Under the pieces are notes generated by a model that was given only the letters and a program-made list of their open reading frames with translations, had not been told where the DNA came from and did not search any database. Shown here piece by piece: positions 30,250 through 42,473 of a DNA stretch of 64,000 nucleotides (positions are counted from its first letter, which is position 1; every line of letters starts with the position of its first letter). The stretch lies in NCBI RefSeq assembly GCF_914271435.1, contig NZ_CAJZAI010000006.1:1-64000 (forward strand), given 5' to 3'. Both the position numbers and the translations under genes were made by a program. The DNA comes from Cupriavidus laharis. GTDB lineage: Bacteria; Pseudomonadota; Gammaproteobacteria; Burkholderiales; Burkholderiaceae.

Positions 30250-31035
30250 TCAGGGCATGTTGCGCCGTCCGCCGATCACCATCTTCACGCGTGACGGCCC
30301 GCCGGCTGCCGCGCTGGTACGGCTGACGACCGGCCCGCCGGGCTTGTACAGCCGGTAGAACTGCAGCACGGTACTCACGTATTGCTGCGTCTCCGGGTAC
30401 GGCGGAATCCGGTTGTTGTAGCGCTGCACCGCGCCCTCGCCTGCGTTGTAGGCGGCCAGCACCAGTTCCAGGTTGTCGGGGAACAGCTCCATCAGCCAGC
30501 GCAGGTAGCGCACGCCGGCCGAGATATTGGTGCGCGGGTCGGCCAGCTTCTCCTCGACGCTGCGGCGCGCATCGGCGCTGACGCCGAAACGCGTGCCGGT
30601 GCCGGGAATGACCTGCATCAGCCCGATGGCGCCCTTGGGCGACACGGCCGACGGGTTGAAGCCGGACTCCACCGCCATCACCGCCTTGACCAGCGCCGGG
30701 TCGACGTCCTGCTTGTCCGCGATCTGGCGGATCATCGGCTCGACCTTGGCGATATTCGGGTGGTTGACGATATAGCGGTACAGCTTGTGCTGCTCGAGAT
30801 CTACCGCGGCAGCGCCGGCCTCGCGCGAATCACGGGAGGTATCGAAGCTGCCGCCGTCCTTCATGAAGAGCTTGTAGCGCTCGTCGAGCTTGTGGTCGGC
30901 AAAGTGGGCGACGCCATCGGCATCGATAAAGCCATAGAGTTCGGCATGCGCCGCCGGCGCAAAGGCGAGGCCGGCCAGCGCCAGCACGGCTGCTGCCGCC
31001 TGTCGCCATGGTCCGCGTGTCAGCCTCGTCGTCAT
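30250..31035 (-). CDS. Lytic murein transglycosylase (SLT domain) with DUF4124-like N-terminus
   Basis: This 261-residue periplasmic enzyme has a signal peptide (cleaved near AHA, residue 31), a short DUF4124-like stretch (ELYGFIDADGVAHFAD) and an SLT domain with the catalytic glutamate E123 in AVESGFNPSAVSPKGAIGLMQ; AAYNAGEGAVQRY completes the fold. It cleaves peptidoglycan to anhydromuropeptides. It lies 8 bases after parE and before parC, an order typical of Burkholderiales. Confidence 0.9.
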   Translation of the reverse strand: MTTRLTRGPWRQAAAAVLALAGLAFAPAAHAELYGFIDADGVAHFADHKLDERYKLFMKDGGSFDTSRDSREAGAAAVDLEQHKLYRYIVNHPNIAKVEPMIRQIADKQDVDPALVKAVMAVESGFNPSAVSPKGAIGLMQVIPGTGTRFGVSADARRSVEEKLADPRTNISAGVRYLRWLMELFPDNLELVLAAYNAGEGAVQRYNNRIPPYPETQQYVSTVLQFYRLYKPGGPVVSRTSAAAGGPSRVKMVIGGRRNMP

Positions 31036-31043
31036 TGCGTGCC

Positions 31044-33035
<1,992 letters not shown>

Positions 33036-33345
33036 GGAGTCGCTACGAAAGTGGAGATCCCGGCCACTGCGGCGCGCATTCGTGGCTGCGCCGGGGTGCC
33101 GGGCACTGCATTGTAATGGAAGCCCGGACCGGCAATCGTGGCAAAAAGACCGCGACGCCAGCGCGCTTCCTTGCCGGCCGTCCGGATTACCATGCCGCCC
33201 GTCCGGACTTGCGGGCAGTGCCCGGCGCGTTCCGGCAAGCCGGGGTAAACTCGCGCAGACCGGATCCGGCCCCCAATGCCGCGCCCGGCCAGCACAACAA
33301 GAACCACAACAACAGAGGCACCCCGCCGCCCGCAGCGAGCCCGAT
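33036..33345. other. Gap between divergent parE and MFS genes
   Basis: This 310-base gap must hold promoters in both directions. I see no convincing hairpin, RNA gene or small coding frame in it. Confidence 0.4.
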
Positions 33346-34557
33346 ATGCAGAATCGACAACTCTCCCTGACCACTGTGCTCGTGTGCGGTGGCCTGCTCG
33401 TCACCCTTTCCATGGGCATCCGGCATGGCTTCGGCCTGTTCAACCTGCCGATCACCCAAGCCCATGGCTGGAACCGCGAGACCTTTGCCTTCGCGCTGGC
33501 GCTGCAGAACCTGATGTGGGGCGCCAGCCAGCCCTTTGCCGGCGCGCTCGCCGACAAGTACGGCGCACTGCGCATCATGCTGATCGGCGTGGCGCTGTAC
33601 GTCGCCGGGCTGGTGGTGATGGCACTGTCGACCAGCGGCACAGCCTTCGCCGGCGGTGCCGGCGTGATGATCGGCATCGCCCAGTCCGGCACCACCTACA
33701 GCGTGGTGTACGGCGTGATCGGCCGGGTGGCCAGCGCCGAGAAGCGCATCTGGGCCATGGGCATTGCCGCCGCGGCGGGCTCCTTCGGGCAGTTCCTGAT
33801 GATCCCGGTCGAGCAGACGCTGATCTCCGGGCTGGGATGGCAAAACGCCCTGTTCGTGATGGCGCTGATGGCCTGCGTCATGCTGCCGCTGGCGTTCACG
33901 CTGCGTGAGCCGAAGATGGCCGCGCACGACGGCGGGCATCATCAGACCATCGGCCAGGCCATCCGCGAGGCCTTCGGCAACCGCAATTTCCAGCTGCTGA
34001 CGCTGGGCTATTTCGTATGCGGCTTCCAGGTGGTGTTCATCGGCGTGCATCTGGCGCCCTACCTGAAGGACAAGGGCCTGACCGACCCCAAGGTGGCCAC
34101 CGTGGCGCTGGCGCTGATCGGCCTGTTCAACGTGTTTGGCACCTACACCGCCGGCGCCATGGGACAGCGCCTGCCCAAGCGCTACCTGCTGTCGGCCATC
34201 TACCTGACGCGTTCCGTGGTCATTGCGGGCTACCTGCTGCTGCCGCTGACGACGGGCAGCACCTGGGTATTCGCGGCGCTGATGGGCTTCCTGTGGCTGT
34301 CGACCGTGCCGCTAACCAACGGCATCATCGCCCAGGTGTTCGGCGTGAAATACCTGTCGATGCTGTCCGGCGTAGTGTTCTTCTCGCACCAGATCGGCAG
34401 CTTCCTGGGCGCGTGGCTGGGCGGCTACCTGTATGACCGCACCGGTGGCTACACCACCGTGTGGATGATTGCGATGGCGCTGGGCGTGATGGCGGCGCTA
34501 GTCAACCTGCCGATCCGCGAGCACGCGCTGGCGCGCCCGCAGCCGGCCGCGGCATGA
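33346..34557 (+). CDS. MFS transporter
   Basis: This 403-residue permease has about twelve hydrophobic helices and the MFS loop motif ADKYGALRIMLIG (GxxxDxxGRR-like) after helix 2. It resembles the oxalate/formate and monocarboxylate branch of MFS. The start at 33346 (MQNRQLSLTTVLV) is the first ATG that gives a normal N-terminus. Its TGA overlaps the ATG of a 47-residue membrane protein. Confidence 0.85.
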   Translation: MQNRQLSLTTVLVCGGLLVTLSMGIRHGFGLFNLPITQAHGWNRETFAFALALQNLMWGASQPFAGALADKYGALRIMLIGVALYVAGLVVMALSTSGTAFAGGAGVMIGIAQSGTTYSVVYGVIGRVASAEKRIWAMGIAAAAGSFGQFLMIPVEQTLISGLGWQNALFVMALMACVMLPLAFTLREPKMAAHDGGHHQTIGQAIREAFGNRNFQLLTLGYFVCGFQVVFIGVHLAPYLKDKGLTDPKVATVALALIGLFNVFGTYTAGAMGQRLPKRYLLSAIYLTRSVVIAGYLLLPLTTGSTWVFAALMGFLWLSTVPLTNGIIAQVFGVKYLSMLSGVVFFSHQIGSFLGAWLGGYLYDRTGGYTTVWMIAMALGVMAALVNLPIREHALARPQPAAA

Positions 34558-34697
34558 CCACCGTCGCACGCCAGCGCATGCTGCGCGCCGCCGGCCTGCT
34601 GGTGCTGGCGGCGGCGCTGGGGCTTGGGTTTATCGGGTACCTGCGGCCGTCGTTTATGGTCGACCTGACCAATATGGTGTTGGCGTGGTGTGGATGA
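34554..34697 (+). CDS. Small membrane protein translationally coupled to the MFS transporter
   Basis: The ATG overlaps the MFS stop as ATGA. The 47-residue product has one hydrophobic helix (LLVLAAALGLGFIGYL, residues 15-30) between an Arg-rich N-terminus and a short polar tail. It could be an accessory subunit of the MFS carrier. A strong hairpin follows 16 bases later. Confidence 0.6.
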   Translation: MTTVARQRMLRAAGLLVLAAALGLGFIGYLRPSFMVDLTNMVLAWCG

Positions 34698-34712
34698 AGT
34701 CGTGACACGCCG

Positions 34713-34751
34713 GTTTGCTCCCCTCTCCCGCTGAGGGGAGAGGGAGCAAAC
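34713..34751. terminator. Large inverted repeat between MFS/small ORF and uup
   Basis: GTTTGCTCCCCTCTCCC (from 34713) and GGGGAGAGGGAGCAAAC (to 34751) form a long stem with one small bulge. It lies between convergent transcripts and shares its core with the repeat at 27789-27818. It probably acts as a bidirectional terminator or transcript end. Confidence 0.6.
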
Positions 34752-34767
34752 AATTGGCGAGCGGAAG

Positions 34768-36702
<1,935 letters not shown>

Positions 36703-36835
36703 GGGAGGAAATCGGGCGGCAGATTCGGAAGGCGCGCCGGCGGCCAACGGTCTGGCGGCTTCGGCGCGAAGCAGGCCGCATTGTAGAACACCGGCGCGGG
36801 TGCCCGCCCGGGTACCGATCGCCAGGCGGCCGGCA

Positions 36836-36863
36836 CAAAAGAAAGGGCCCGCTGCGCGGGCCC
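36836..36863 (-). terminator. Terminator-like hairpin in the uup leader, minus strand
   Basis: GGGCCCGC (36845-36852) pairs with GCGGGCCC (36856-36863). Read on the minus strand it is followed by TTTCTTTTG (36844-36836), a Rho-independent terminator. It lies 134 bases upstream of uup and no minus-strand gene precedes it, so it ends a short RNA or attenuates uup. Confidence 0.65.
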
Positions 36864-36935
36864 AAGAGTCTCTCCTCGGTGCCCTGCTCGCAAGGCACGG
36901 AACGAAGCATAACAACCGCCGCCGCGTCTCTCCAG
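36836..36935 (-). ncRNA. Candidate small RNA or attenuated uup leader (about 100 nt)
   Basis: On the minus strand a promoter-like TTGACG (36964-36969) and GATATT (36942-36947), spacer 16 bases, would start transcription near 36935. The RNA would contain an imperfect hairpin with GTGCC and GGCAC arms (about 36878-36900) and end at the terminator described at 36836. It matches no RNA family that I recognise. Confidence 0.4.
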
Positions 36936-37198
36936 TTCGGAAATATCCGTAAGGGAAAGCCCCCGTCAACGAGATCTGCGGACTGCCGTTGCATGCGTTG
37001 CACGGCCATCCTGTCCCATAGTTGTCTGCACCCCGGCGCACATGGAACAATAGCCCGCGCAGCACTCGTGTTCCGGCAGCATCCTTCTCGGCATGAGTCT
37101 TGCCCCGGGGTACAGCGCGACAACGACAACTCAGAGCCGCACGGAACCACACCTAACGGCCGCCACTTGATTCTTGCTTTCTTTTGACGGGGGTTTCC

Positions 37199-38128
37199 AT
37201 GATCGAAACGGGTCTGTTGCGCCGGGCTTCGCGCCCGAAAGCCGCCTTTGTCTTGTCCTTGCTGGCCTGCGCCGGCGTCCTGGCCACCGGCTCCACCGAG
37301 GCCGCCACTGCGCCGGTCCTGCAGCATATCCAGCAAACCGGCGTTATCCGCATCGCCCACCGCGAAAGCTCGGTGCCGTTCTCGTTCGTGGCCGACGGCA
37401 AGCCGGTCGGCTACGCGGTGGATCTGTGCCTGAAGATTGCCGATGCGGTGCGCACCTCGCTGCACCTGCCCGGCCTGCGCGTCGAATGGGTGCCGGTCAC
37501 GCCGGCCAACCGCATTCCCGCGATCGTCGAGGGCAAGGCGGATCTCGAATGCGGCTCCACCACCAACAACCGCGAGCGGCGCGAACAGGTGGCCTTCACC
37601 ATCCCGCACTACATCGCCGGTAGCCGCATGATCGTGAAGAGCGAGTCAGGCATCGCCAGGTGGGCCGACCTGCGCGGCAAGACTGTGGTGTCCACGTCTG
37701 GCACCACGCCGCTGGCCATGCTACGCAAGATGGATGAAGGCGGCGTCATGCAATGGCGCCTGATCGAGGCCAAGGACCATGCGCAGGCCTTTGCCATGGT
37801 GGAATCCGGCAAGGCCGACGCCTTCGTGATGGACGACGTGCTGCTCTACGGCCTGCGCGCCAATGCCAGCCGCCCGGCCGATTTCAAGGTCACGGGCGAG
37901 ATGCTGACCATCGAGCCCTACGCCATCATGCTTTCCAAACAGGACCTGGAATTCAAGAAGCTGGTGGACAAGACGCTGATCGCCGCGGTCTACGACCAGG
38001 AAACGCCCAAGCTCTACAAGAAGTGGTTCCAGGCACCGATCCCGCCGCACGGCATTACGCTCGACATCCCGATGAGCTACCTGCTGCGCGATTCGTTCAA
38101 GTTCCCCAGCGACAAGGTCGCGGACTGA
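37199..38128 (+). CDS. Amino-acid ABC transporter substrate-binding protein (family 3), first copy
   Basis: This 309-residue periplasmic binding protein has an N-terminal signal peptide (to about residue 38) and the family 3 features GVIRIAHRESSVPFSFVADGKPVGYAVDLCLKIADAV and ADLECGSTTNNRERREQVAF, which match glutamate/aspartate-binding (GltI-like) proteins. The motif LRGKTVVSTSGTTPL binds the alpha-carboxylate region. No permease or ATPase genes are adjacent. It is followed by a clear paralogue. Confidence 0.87.
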   Translation: MIETGLLRRASRPKAAFVLSLLACAGVLATGSTEAATAPVLQHIQQTGVIRIAHRESSVPFSFVADGKPVGYAVDLCLKIADAVRTSLHLPGLRVEWVPVTPANRIPAIVEGKADLECGSTTNNRERREQVAFTIPHYIAGSRMIVKSESGIARWADLRGKTVVSTSGTTPLAMLRKMDEGGVMQWRLIEAKDHAQAFAMVESGKADAFVMDDVLLYGLRANASRPADFKVTGEMLTIEPYAIMLSKQDLEFKKLVDKTLIAAVYDQETPKLYKKWFQAPIPPHGITLDIPMSYLLRDSFKFPSDKVAD

Positions 38129-38385
38129 GTGTCATGCCCCACGCGGACTGACACCGAAGCGGGTCCGCAGCCCGTCAACCCGCCCAGGAAATGTCGTCTC
38201 GCGCGGGCCACGCCTGCGTGAGCGACACTTGCCGATGCGCCATCGCACGTGGAGAATGCGCGCCTCTCGCCCCTGATCCTCCAGGGGTGGAGCGCAGGGC
38301 ATCAGAGCAGAGCCAGGGGACACATCCCCAACAAGGCCGCACGCCTGAGCCATGGCCAGTCGACTTTCTTGCGGGGTGTTTTTTC

Positions 38386-39306
38386 ATGAATCCGGGTCTG
38401 CCGCGCCGCGCTTCCTTACGGAAGCCGGCGTCTGTCTTTGTTTCCGCGGCCTGCGCCGCCTTCCTCGCGGCACCTCCGGCCGCGGCCACACAAACCCATG
38501 CGCCAGTCATGCAGCGCATCCATCAGTCGGGCGCCATCCGCCTGGCCTATCGCGAGGACGCAGTCCCGTTCTCCTACCTGCTGGATGGCAAGCCGGCCGG
38601 CTATTCCATCGACCTGTGCCTGAAGGTTGTTGACGCCGTGCGTTCGGCACTCCGGATGCCCGCCCTGAAGGTCGAATGGGTGTCCGTCACCAGCATGACC
38701 CGCTTCGCGGCCATGGTCGACGGCAAGGCCGACCTGGAATGCGGCACGACCACCAACACGCGGCAGCGCCGCGAGCAGGTGGCCTTCACTATCCCACACT
38801 TCATCGCGGGCACGCGCATGCTGGTCAGGAGCGATTCGGCCATCGCCAAATGGGCGGACCTTCGCGGCAAGACGGTGGTGTCCACGGCGGGCACCACGTC
38901 GCTGGCCATGCTGCGCGCACTGGTCGACACCGGCCGCATTGTCGAAGCGCGGGACGACGGCCAGGCCTTCGCCATGATCGAATCCGGCCAGGCGGATGCG
39001 TTCGTGATGGACGACGTCCTGCTGGCAAGCCAGCGCACCCGCGCGCGCAACCCCGCCGACTACCGCATTACCGGCTCCATGCTGACCGTCGAACCCTATG
39101 CGATCATGCTGCCCCCGCACAACGACGACTTCAAGAAGCTGGTCGACAAGACCCTGACGGCGGCCATCAACGAGCAGGAAACGCAGAAGCTCTACCGCCG
39201 GTGGTTCCAGTCGCCGGTGCCGCCGCTGGGGATCGCGCTGGACATTGCCATGAGCAATCTGCTGCGCGATTCGTTCCATTTCCCGAGCGACAAAGTGGCG
39301 GACTGA
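38386..39306 (+). CDS. Amino-acid ABC transporter substrate-binding protein (family 3), second copy
   Basis: This 306-residue paralogue of the preceding gene aligns end to end without large gaps and is identical at well over half of positions by eye, including the shared end RDSFxFPSDKVAD. Even the signal peptide region (GLxRRAS) and the pyrimidine-rich bases before the ATG resemble the first copy, so the duplication took the whole gene with its ribosome site. The ATG at 38386 is chosen by signal peptide position. It probably feeds the same GltJK-type permease elsewhere. Confidence 0.87.
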   Translation: MNPGLPRRASLRKPASVFVSAACAAFLAAPPAAATQTHAPVMQRIHQSGAIRLAYREDAVPFSYLLDGKPAGYSIDLCLKVVDAVRSALRMPALKVEWVSVTSMTRFAAMVDGKADLECGTTTNTRQRREQVAFTIPHFIAGTRMLVRSDSAIAKWADLRGKTVVSTAGTTSLAMLRALVDTGRIVEARDDGQAFAMIESGQADAFVMDDVLLASQRTRARNPADYRITGSMLTVEPYAIMLPPHNDDFKKLVDKTLTAAINEQETQKLYRRWFQSPVPPLGIALDIAMSNLLRDSFHFPSDKVAD

Positions 39307-39400
39307 GGCAGCGAAGGCAAATTCCGGAGCAATGGCCGCGCGGCCGGCACTCATGCGAAGATGTCGGCTGTGCCGCTTACGTCTCCCCGCCCTACCGCCC

Positions 39401-40579
39401 ATGCCCGCAAACTCCCTCAAGCTCTCCGATCTGTCCGTTTCCGCGCTCGTTGCGGGCCTGATCGCCACGCTGACCGGCTACACCAGTTCCCTGGTGCTGA
39501 TGATCCAGGCCGGGCAGGCGGCGCACCTGAGCAGCGCGCAGATCTCGTCGTGGCTGTGGGCGCTGTCCATCGGCATGGGCGTGACCACCATCGGCCTGTC
39601 GCTGGCCATGCGCGTGCCCGTGGTGGTGGCGTGGTCTACGCCTGGCGCCGCGCTGCTGATCGCGAGCCTGCCCGGCGTGCCCTACCCGGAAGCGATCGGC
39701 GCGTTCCTGATGGCGGCATTGCTGATGACGGCGGCCGGGCTGACCGGCTGGTTCGACAAGCTGATGCGCGCGCTGCCAGCCAGCATCGCATCGGCCCTCC
39801 TGGCCGGCATCCTGTTCCGGATCAGCGTGGACGTGTTCGTGCTGGCCCAGGACCAGACCTTCCTGATGCTGGCGATGTTCGCCGCCTACCTGGCCGGCCG
39901 CCGATGGTGGCCGCGCTACGCCGTGCCGGGCGTGCTGCTGGTCGGCGTGGCGCTGGCAGGCGCGCTGGGCCAGCTGCATTTCGAAGGGTTCCGCCTGGCA
40001 GTGGCAGTGCCAGTGTGGACCACCCCGGCGTTCTCGCTCCAGGCTTTTGTCAGCATCGCCATTCCGCTCTTCATCGTGGCGCTGGCCTCGCAGAACATCC
40101 CCGGCCTGGCGGTGCTGCGCGCCGACGGCTACCACGTGCCGGCATCGCCGCTGATTGCCGTGACGGGCTTCGCCTCCGCCGTGCTAGCGCCGTTTGGCTC
40201 GCACGGCATCAACCTCGCTGCCATCACGGCGGCCATCTGCACCGGGCCGCAGGCCGATACCGACCCGGCGCGGCGCTATACCGCCGCCGTCGTCTGTGGC
40301 GTGGGCTACCTGGTGGCGGGCGTCTTGGCCGCCAGCATTGCGGCGCTGTTCGCAGCCTTCCCCAAGGCCGTGGTGGTGGCGCTGGCCGCCTTTGCGCTGC
40401 TGGGATCGATCGCCAACGGCCTGACCGTGGCCATGCAGACGCCGGATGAACGCGAAGCCGCGCTGATCACCTTCATGATCACCGCGTCCGGCATGACGCT
40501 CGTCGGCGTGGGCTCGGCCTTCTGGGGCGTGGCCGGCGGCATGCTGGCGCTGTTCGTGCTGCGCCGGAAAGCCGCCTGA
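39401..40579 (+). CDS. benE: BenE-family benzoate/proton symporter
   Basis: This 392-residue membrane protein has about twelve hydrophobic helices and the BenE segments TPGAALLIASLPG, GILFRISVDVF, ASQNIPGLAVLRADGYHVPASPLIAVTGFAS and APFGSHGINLAAITAAIC. BenE carriers take up benzoate or related aromatic acids. It lies 94 bases after the second binding-protein gene. I chose the ATG at 39401 because it gives the normal N-terminus; earlier codons are Arg-rich. Confidence 0.88.
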   Translation: MPANSLKLSDLSVSALVAGLIATLTGYTSSLVLMIQAGQAAHLSSAQISSWLWALSIGMGVTTIGLSLAMRVPVVVAWSTPGAALLIASLPGVPYPEAIGAFLMAALLMTAAGLTGWFDKLMRALPASIASALLAGILFRISVDVFVLAQDQTFLMLAMFAAYLAGRRWWPRYAVPGVLLVGVALAGALGQLHFEGFRLAVAVPVWTTPAFSLQAFVSIAIPLFIVALASQNIPGLAVLRADGYHVPASPLIAVTGFASAVLAPFGSHGINLAAITAAICTGPQADTDPARRYTAAVVCGVGYLVAGVLAASIAALFAAFPKAVVVALAAFALLGSIANGLTVAMQTPDEREAALITFMITASGMTLVGVGSAFWGVAGGMLALFVLRRKAA

Positions 40580-40591
40580 CGCGCTGCCGGC

Positions 40592-41098
40592 TCAGAGCAG
40601 CAGGAAGGCGATGTCCCGGAACCGGATGTCTTCCAGCGCCACGCCCTTGCGGCGCTGGAACAGCACGTGCTGGAGCACGCGGTCGCGGTGCTCGCAGAAC
40701 GTGGGGGTGTCGAAGCGCAGCGCCGCCATGCCATAGTGCTCGGCCAGGAGCTTGTAGACGCGGTGGCGCACCAGCAGCATCTCGTTCTCGGTCTGCAGAC
40801 GGCCTACCTCGACGGCATGCTCTTCCTCGAGCTGGCGCATGCTGACCACCACGCGCGCGTGCATGCCGCGGTAGCGATCGGCCTCAGCATGCGCCTTGCG
40901 CAATTCCTCGCGCAGCGCCCGGACTTCCTGCATCAGCTTGAGATTGCTCTGCACCCCGCGGTGGATGCGGGTCGCTTCCTCCAGCGCATAGTCCGCCGCC
41001 GCGATCGTGTTCTGCCAGACGCCCGATTCGTCAGCCTCGGCGGCTGCCGTGCGTGTCGCGGGCCAGACGGTCACCCCGTCAATGCCTTGATTGCTCAT
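40592..41098 (-). CDS. Conserved hypothetical coiled-coil protein
   Basis: This 168-residue soluble protein has a central coiled coil (about 55-115: LKLMQEVRALREELRKAHAEADRY, MRQLEEEHAVEVGRLQTENEML) and a C-terminal basic part. GGGGGAG spaced 4 bases supports the ATG at 41098. No family or function is recognised. It is convergent with benE. Confidence 0.65.
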   Translation of the reverse strand: MSNQGIDGVTVWPATRTAAAEADESGVWQNTIAAADYALEEATRIHRGVQSNLKLMQEVRALREELRKAHAEADRYRGMHARVVVSMRQLEEEHAVEVGRLQTENEMLLVRHRVYKLLAEHYGMAALRFDTPTFCEHRDRVLQHVLFQRRKGVALEDIRFRDIAFLLL

Positions 41099-41357
41099 AC
41101 CGCTCCCCCCAGGAACCAAAAACACCCGCCGCCGTTGTTATGGATGACCGGCCTGGTCGGGTACTGCCGTGAGTGCCGTGACTGCCCGCATGTCACGCAG
41201 ACTGCACACTATCATTCAAGACTGCAATACCGCTTCGCACAACCACCGCAAGGGAGGGCATACAAGCACCCGAGCGGTGACTATGCAACATTTGCGGCGG
41301 TCACCAGCCACTGGGGCTGCCCGCCACCCGCACCGCTTGTTTCAGCTTTTTTCACCA

Positions 41358-41690
41358 ATGAACGGATACCTGCTCCTCGCCCTGGCCATTATTGCCGAGG
41401 TCATCGCGACCAGCAGCCTCAAGGCTGCAAAAAACTTCACCCGGCTGGTGCCCAGCATCCTGGTCGTGGCCGGCTACGCCTGCGCCTTCTACCTGCTGAT
41501 GCTGGTCATGAAGACCGTGCCGGTCGGGGTGGCCTATGCCATCTGGAGCGGCGCCGGCATCGTCCTGGTCACACTGATCGCCATGGTGCTGTACCGCCAG
41601 GTGCCGGATGTGGCGGCCTGCGTGGGCATCGGGCTGATCATCGCCGGCGTGGCGGTGATCCAGCTTTTCTCGAAAACCAGCGGGCACTAG
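41358..41690 (+). CDS. Small multidrug resistance (SMR) transporter
   Basis: This 110-residue protein has four helices. The catalytic glutamate is E14 in AIIAEVIATSSLKAA, and WSGAGIVLVTLIAMVLYRQ gives helix 3 and the loop. EmrE/SugE-type dimers exchange cationic drugs or guanidinium for protons. The upstream 258-base gap has no other gene. Confidence 0.92.
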   Translation: MNGYLLLALAIIAEVIATSSLKAAKNFTRLVPSILVVAGYACAFYLLMLVMKTVPVGVAYAIWSGAGIVLVTLIAMVLYRQVPDVAACVGIGLIIAGVAVIQLFSKTSGH

Positions 41691-41738
41691 CAGCTGTGGC
41701 GCCTAGAATGAATCTTGTATGTGCCACGGGAGACTGCC

Positions 41739-41888
41739 ATGCTTACCGCCCTGCTCTTCGCCGCAGCCATCATTGTCCTGTACATCCTTGCCGTCAGGGC
41801 CGAGTTCTTCCACAAATCGCCGTTCTATCCGGAACATGAACACCCAGTCCAGTACTGGTGGAACCGGCTGGTGCATCACAAGAAATAG
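41739..41888 (+). CDS. Small membrane protein (49 aa)
   Basis: This short gene has GGGAGA (41728-41733) 5 bases before the ATG. The product has one membrane helix (ALLFAAAIIVLYILAV, residues 4-19), then an aromatic- and His-rich tail with PEHEHPVQYWWNRLVHHKK. It reads as a genuine small protein; function unknown. It follows the SMR gene by 48 bases and may be cotranscribed. Confidence 0.65.
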   Translation: MLTALLFAAAIIVLYILAVRAEFFHKSPFYPEHEHPVQYWWNRLVHHKK

Positions 41889-42012
41889 CTGGCACTTCTG
41901 ACGCGGCGGCGCGAAAGCCGCCATAGCGGTTCCGTACGGCCTGTACTGGCAACCGCGAACCAAGGATCCCCGGCAACATCCTCGACGCCGGGAGCAGCAG
42001 CACCCTGCGCCG

Positions 42013-42061
42013 CCCGCCCTGGCTCCCCGCCCCCGGAACATGCCCCGGGCGGGAGGTTTTT
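42013..42061 (+). terminator. Probable terminator upstream of tRNA-Arg
   Basis: CCCGCCC (42013-42019) can pair with GGGCGGG (42047-42053), or the nearer CCCGG with CCGGG; TTTTT follows at 42057-42061. Confidence 0.5.
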
Positions 42062-42063
42062 GA

Positions 42064-42069
42064 TATACT
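42064..42069 (+). promoter_or_regulatory. -10 element of the tRNA-Arg promoter
   Basis: TATACT (5 of 6 matches to TATAAT) lies 60 bases upstream of the tRNA. No convincing -35 is seen in front of it. Confidence 0.45.
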
Positions 42070-42128
42070 CCGCCCCGTCTTCAGGATCACCGCAGCCCTG
42101 CGGAACGACGGTCCTGACAGCTCTGTCC

Positions 42129-42203
42129 CTCGCCGTAGTTCAATGGATAGAACGAGCGCCTCCTAAGCGCTAGATACAGGTTCGATTCCTGTCGGCGGGA
42201 CCA
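42129..42203 (+). tRNA. tRNA-Arg (anticodon CCT)
   Basis: The cloverleaf folds fully: acceptor CTCGCCG pairs with CGGCGGG (one G-T), D stem GTTC/GAAC, anticodon stem AGCGC/GCGCT around loop CTCCTAA, T stem ACAGG/CCTGT with loop TTCGATT, discriminator A and encoded CCA. The anticodon CCT (42162-42164) reads AGG codons for arginine. Confidence 0.95.
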
Positions 42204-42247
42204 AGCCCTCGCTCCATCCACACCGGATCTTCCCCAAGCGCCACTAG

Positions 42248-42439
42248 TCACCGCCGCCGGCATTCGCCCGCGATCGGGGGCCGCCCCTGGGAAGCGAGCC
42301 GCGCGCGGCGCGGTGCATGACGCCCCGCCCTGCTACCGGCGTGGCGGCCGCCTGTGGCAGCGACGGCAGGCTGGCCGTTTCGGTGGCACTGGCGCCCGCC
42401 ATACACGGCGCAATCTGCTCTGACGATCAGTCCGGACAT
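42248..42439 (-). CDS. Arg-rich small protein downstream of the LRAT-like gene
   Basis: The ATG has an ideal AAGGAG (42446-42451) 6 bases upstream and lies 35 bases after the stop of the LRAT-like gene, so the two are probably cotranscribed. The 63-residue product (MSGLIVRADCAVYGGRQ start) contains three Cys and many Arg in its second half; a Gly-Gly pair at 14-15 is preceded by residues unlike a C39 leader. It may be a peptide made with the export system or a fortuitous frame. Confidence 0.4.
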   Translation of the reverse strand: MSGLIVRADCAVYGGRQCHRNGQPAVAATGGRHAGSRAGRHAPRRARLASQGRPPIAGECRRR

Positions 42440-42473
42440 GGCTGGCTCCTTCGTGTCTGTAACAGGAAACGTT

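Larger units (their letters stand above)
36703..37198. other. Divergent regulatory gap between uup and the first amino-acid-binding gene
   Basis: This 496-base gap has no supported protein gene. It contains the minus-strand promoter, hairpin and terminator noted separately. On the plus strand only GGGGG at 37188-37192, the ribosome site of the next gene, is clear. Confidence 0.5.

Noticed and set aside
36878..36932. Possible glycine riboswitch because GGAGAGAC occurs twice on the minus strand near uup
   Set aside because: The conserved GCCGAAGG core and the tandem aptamer order are missing.
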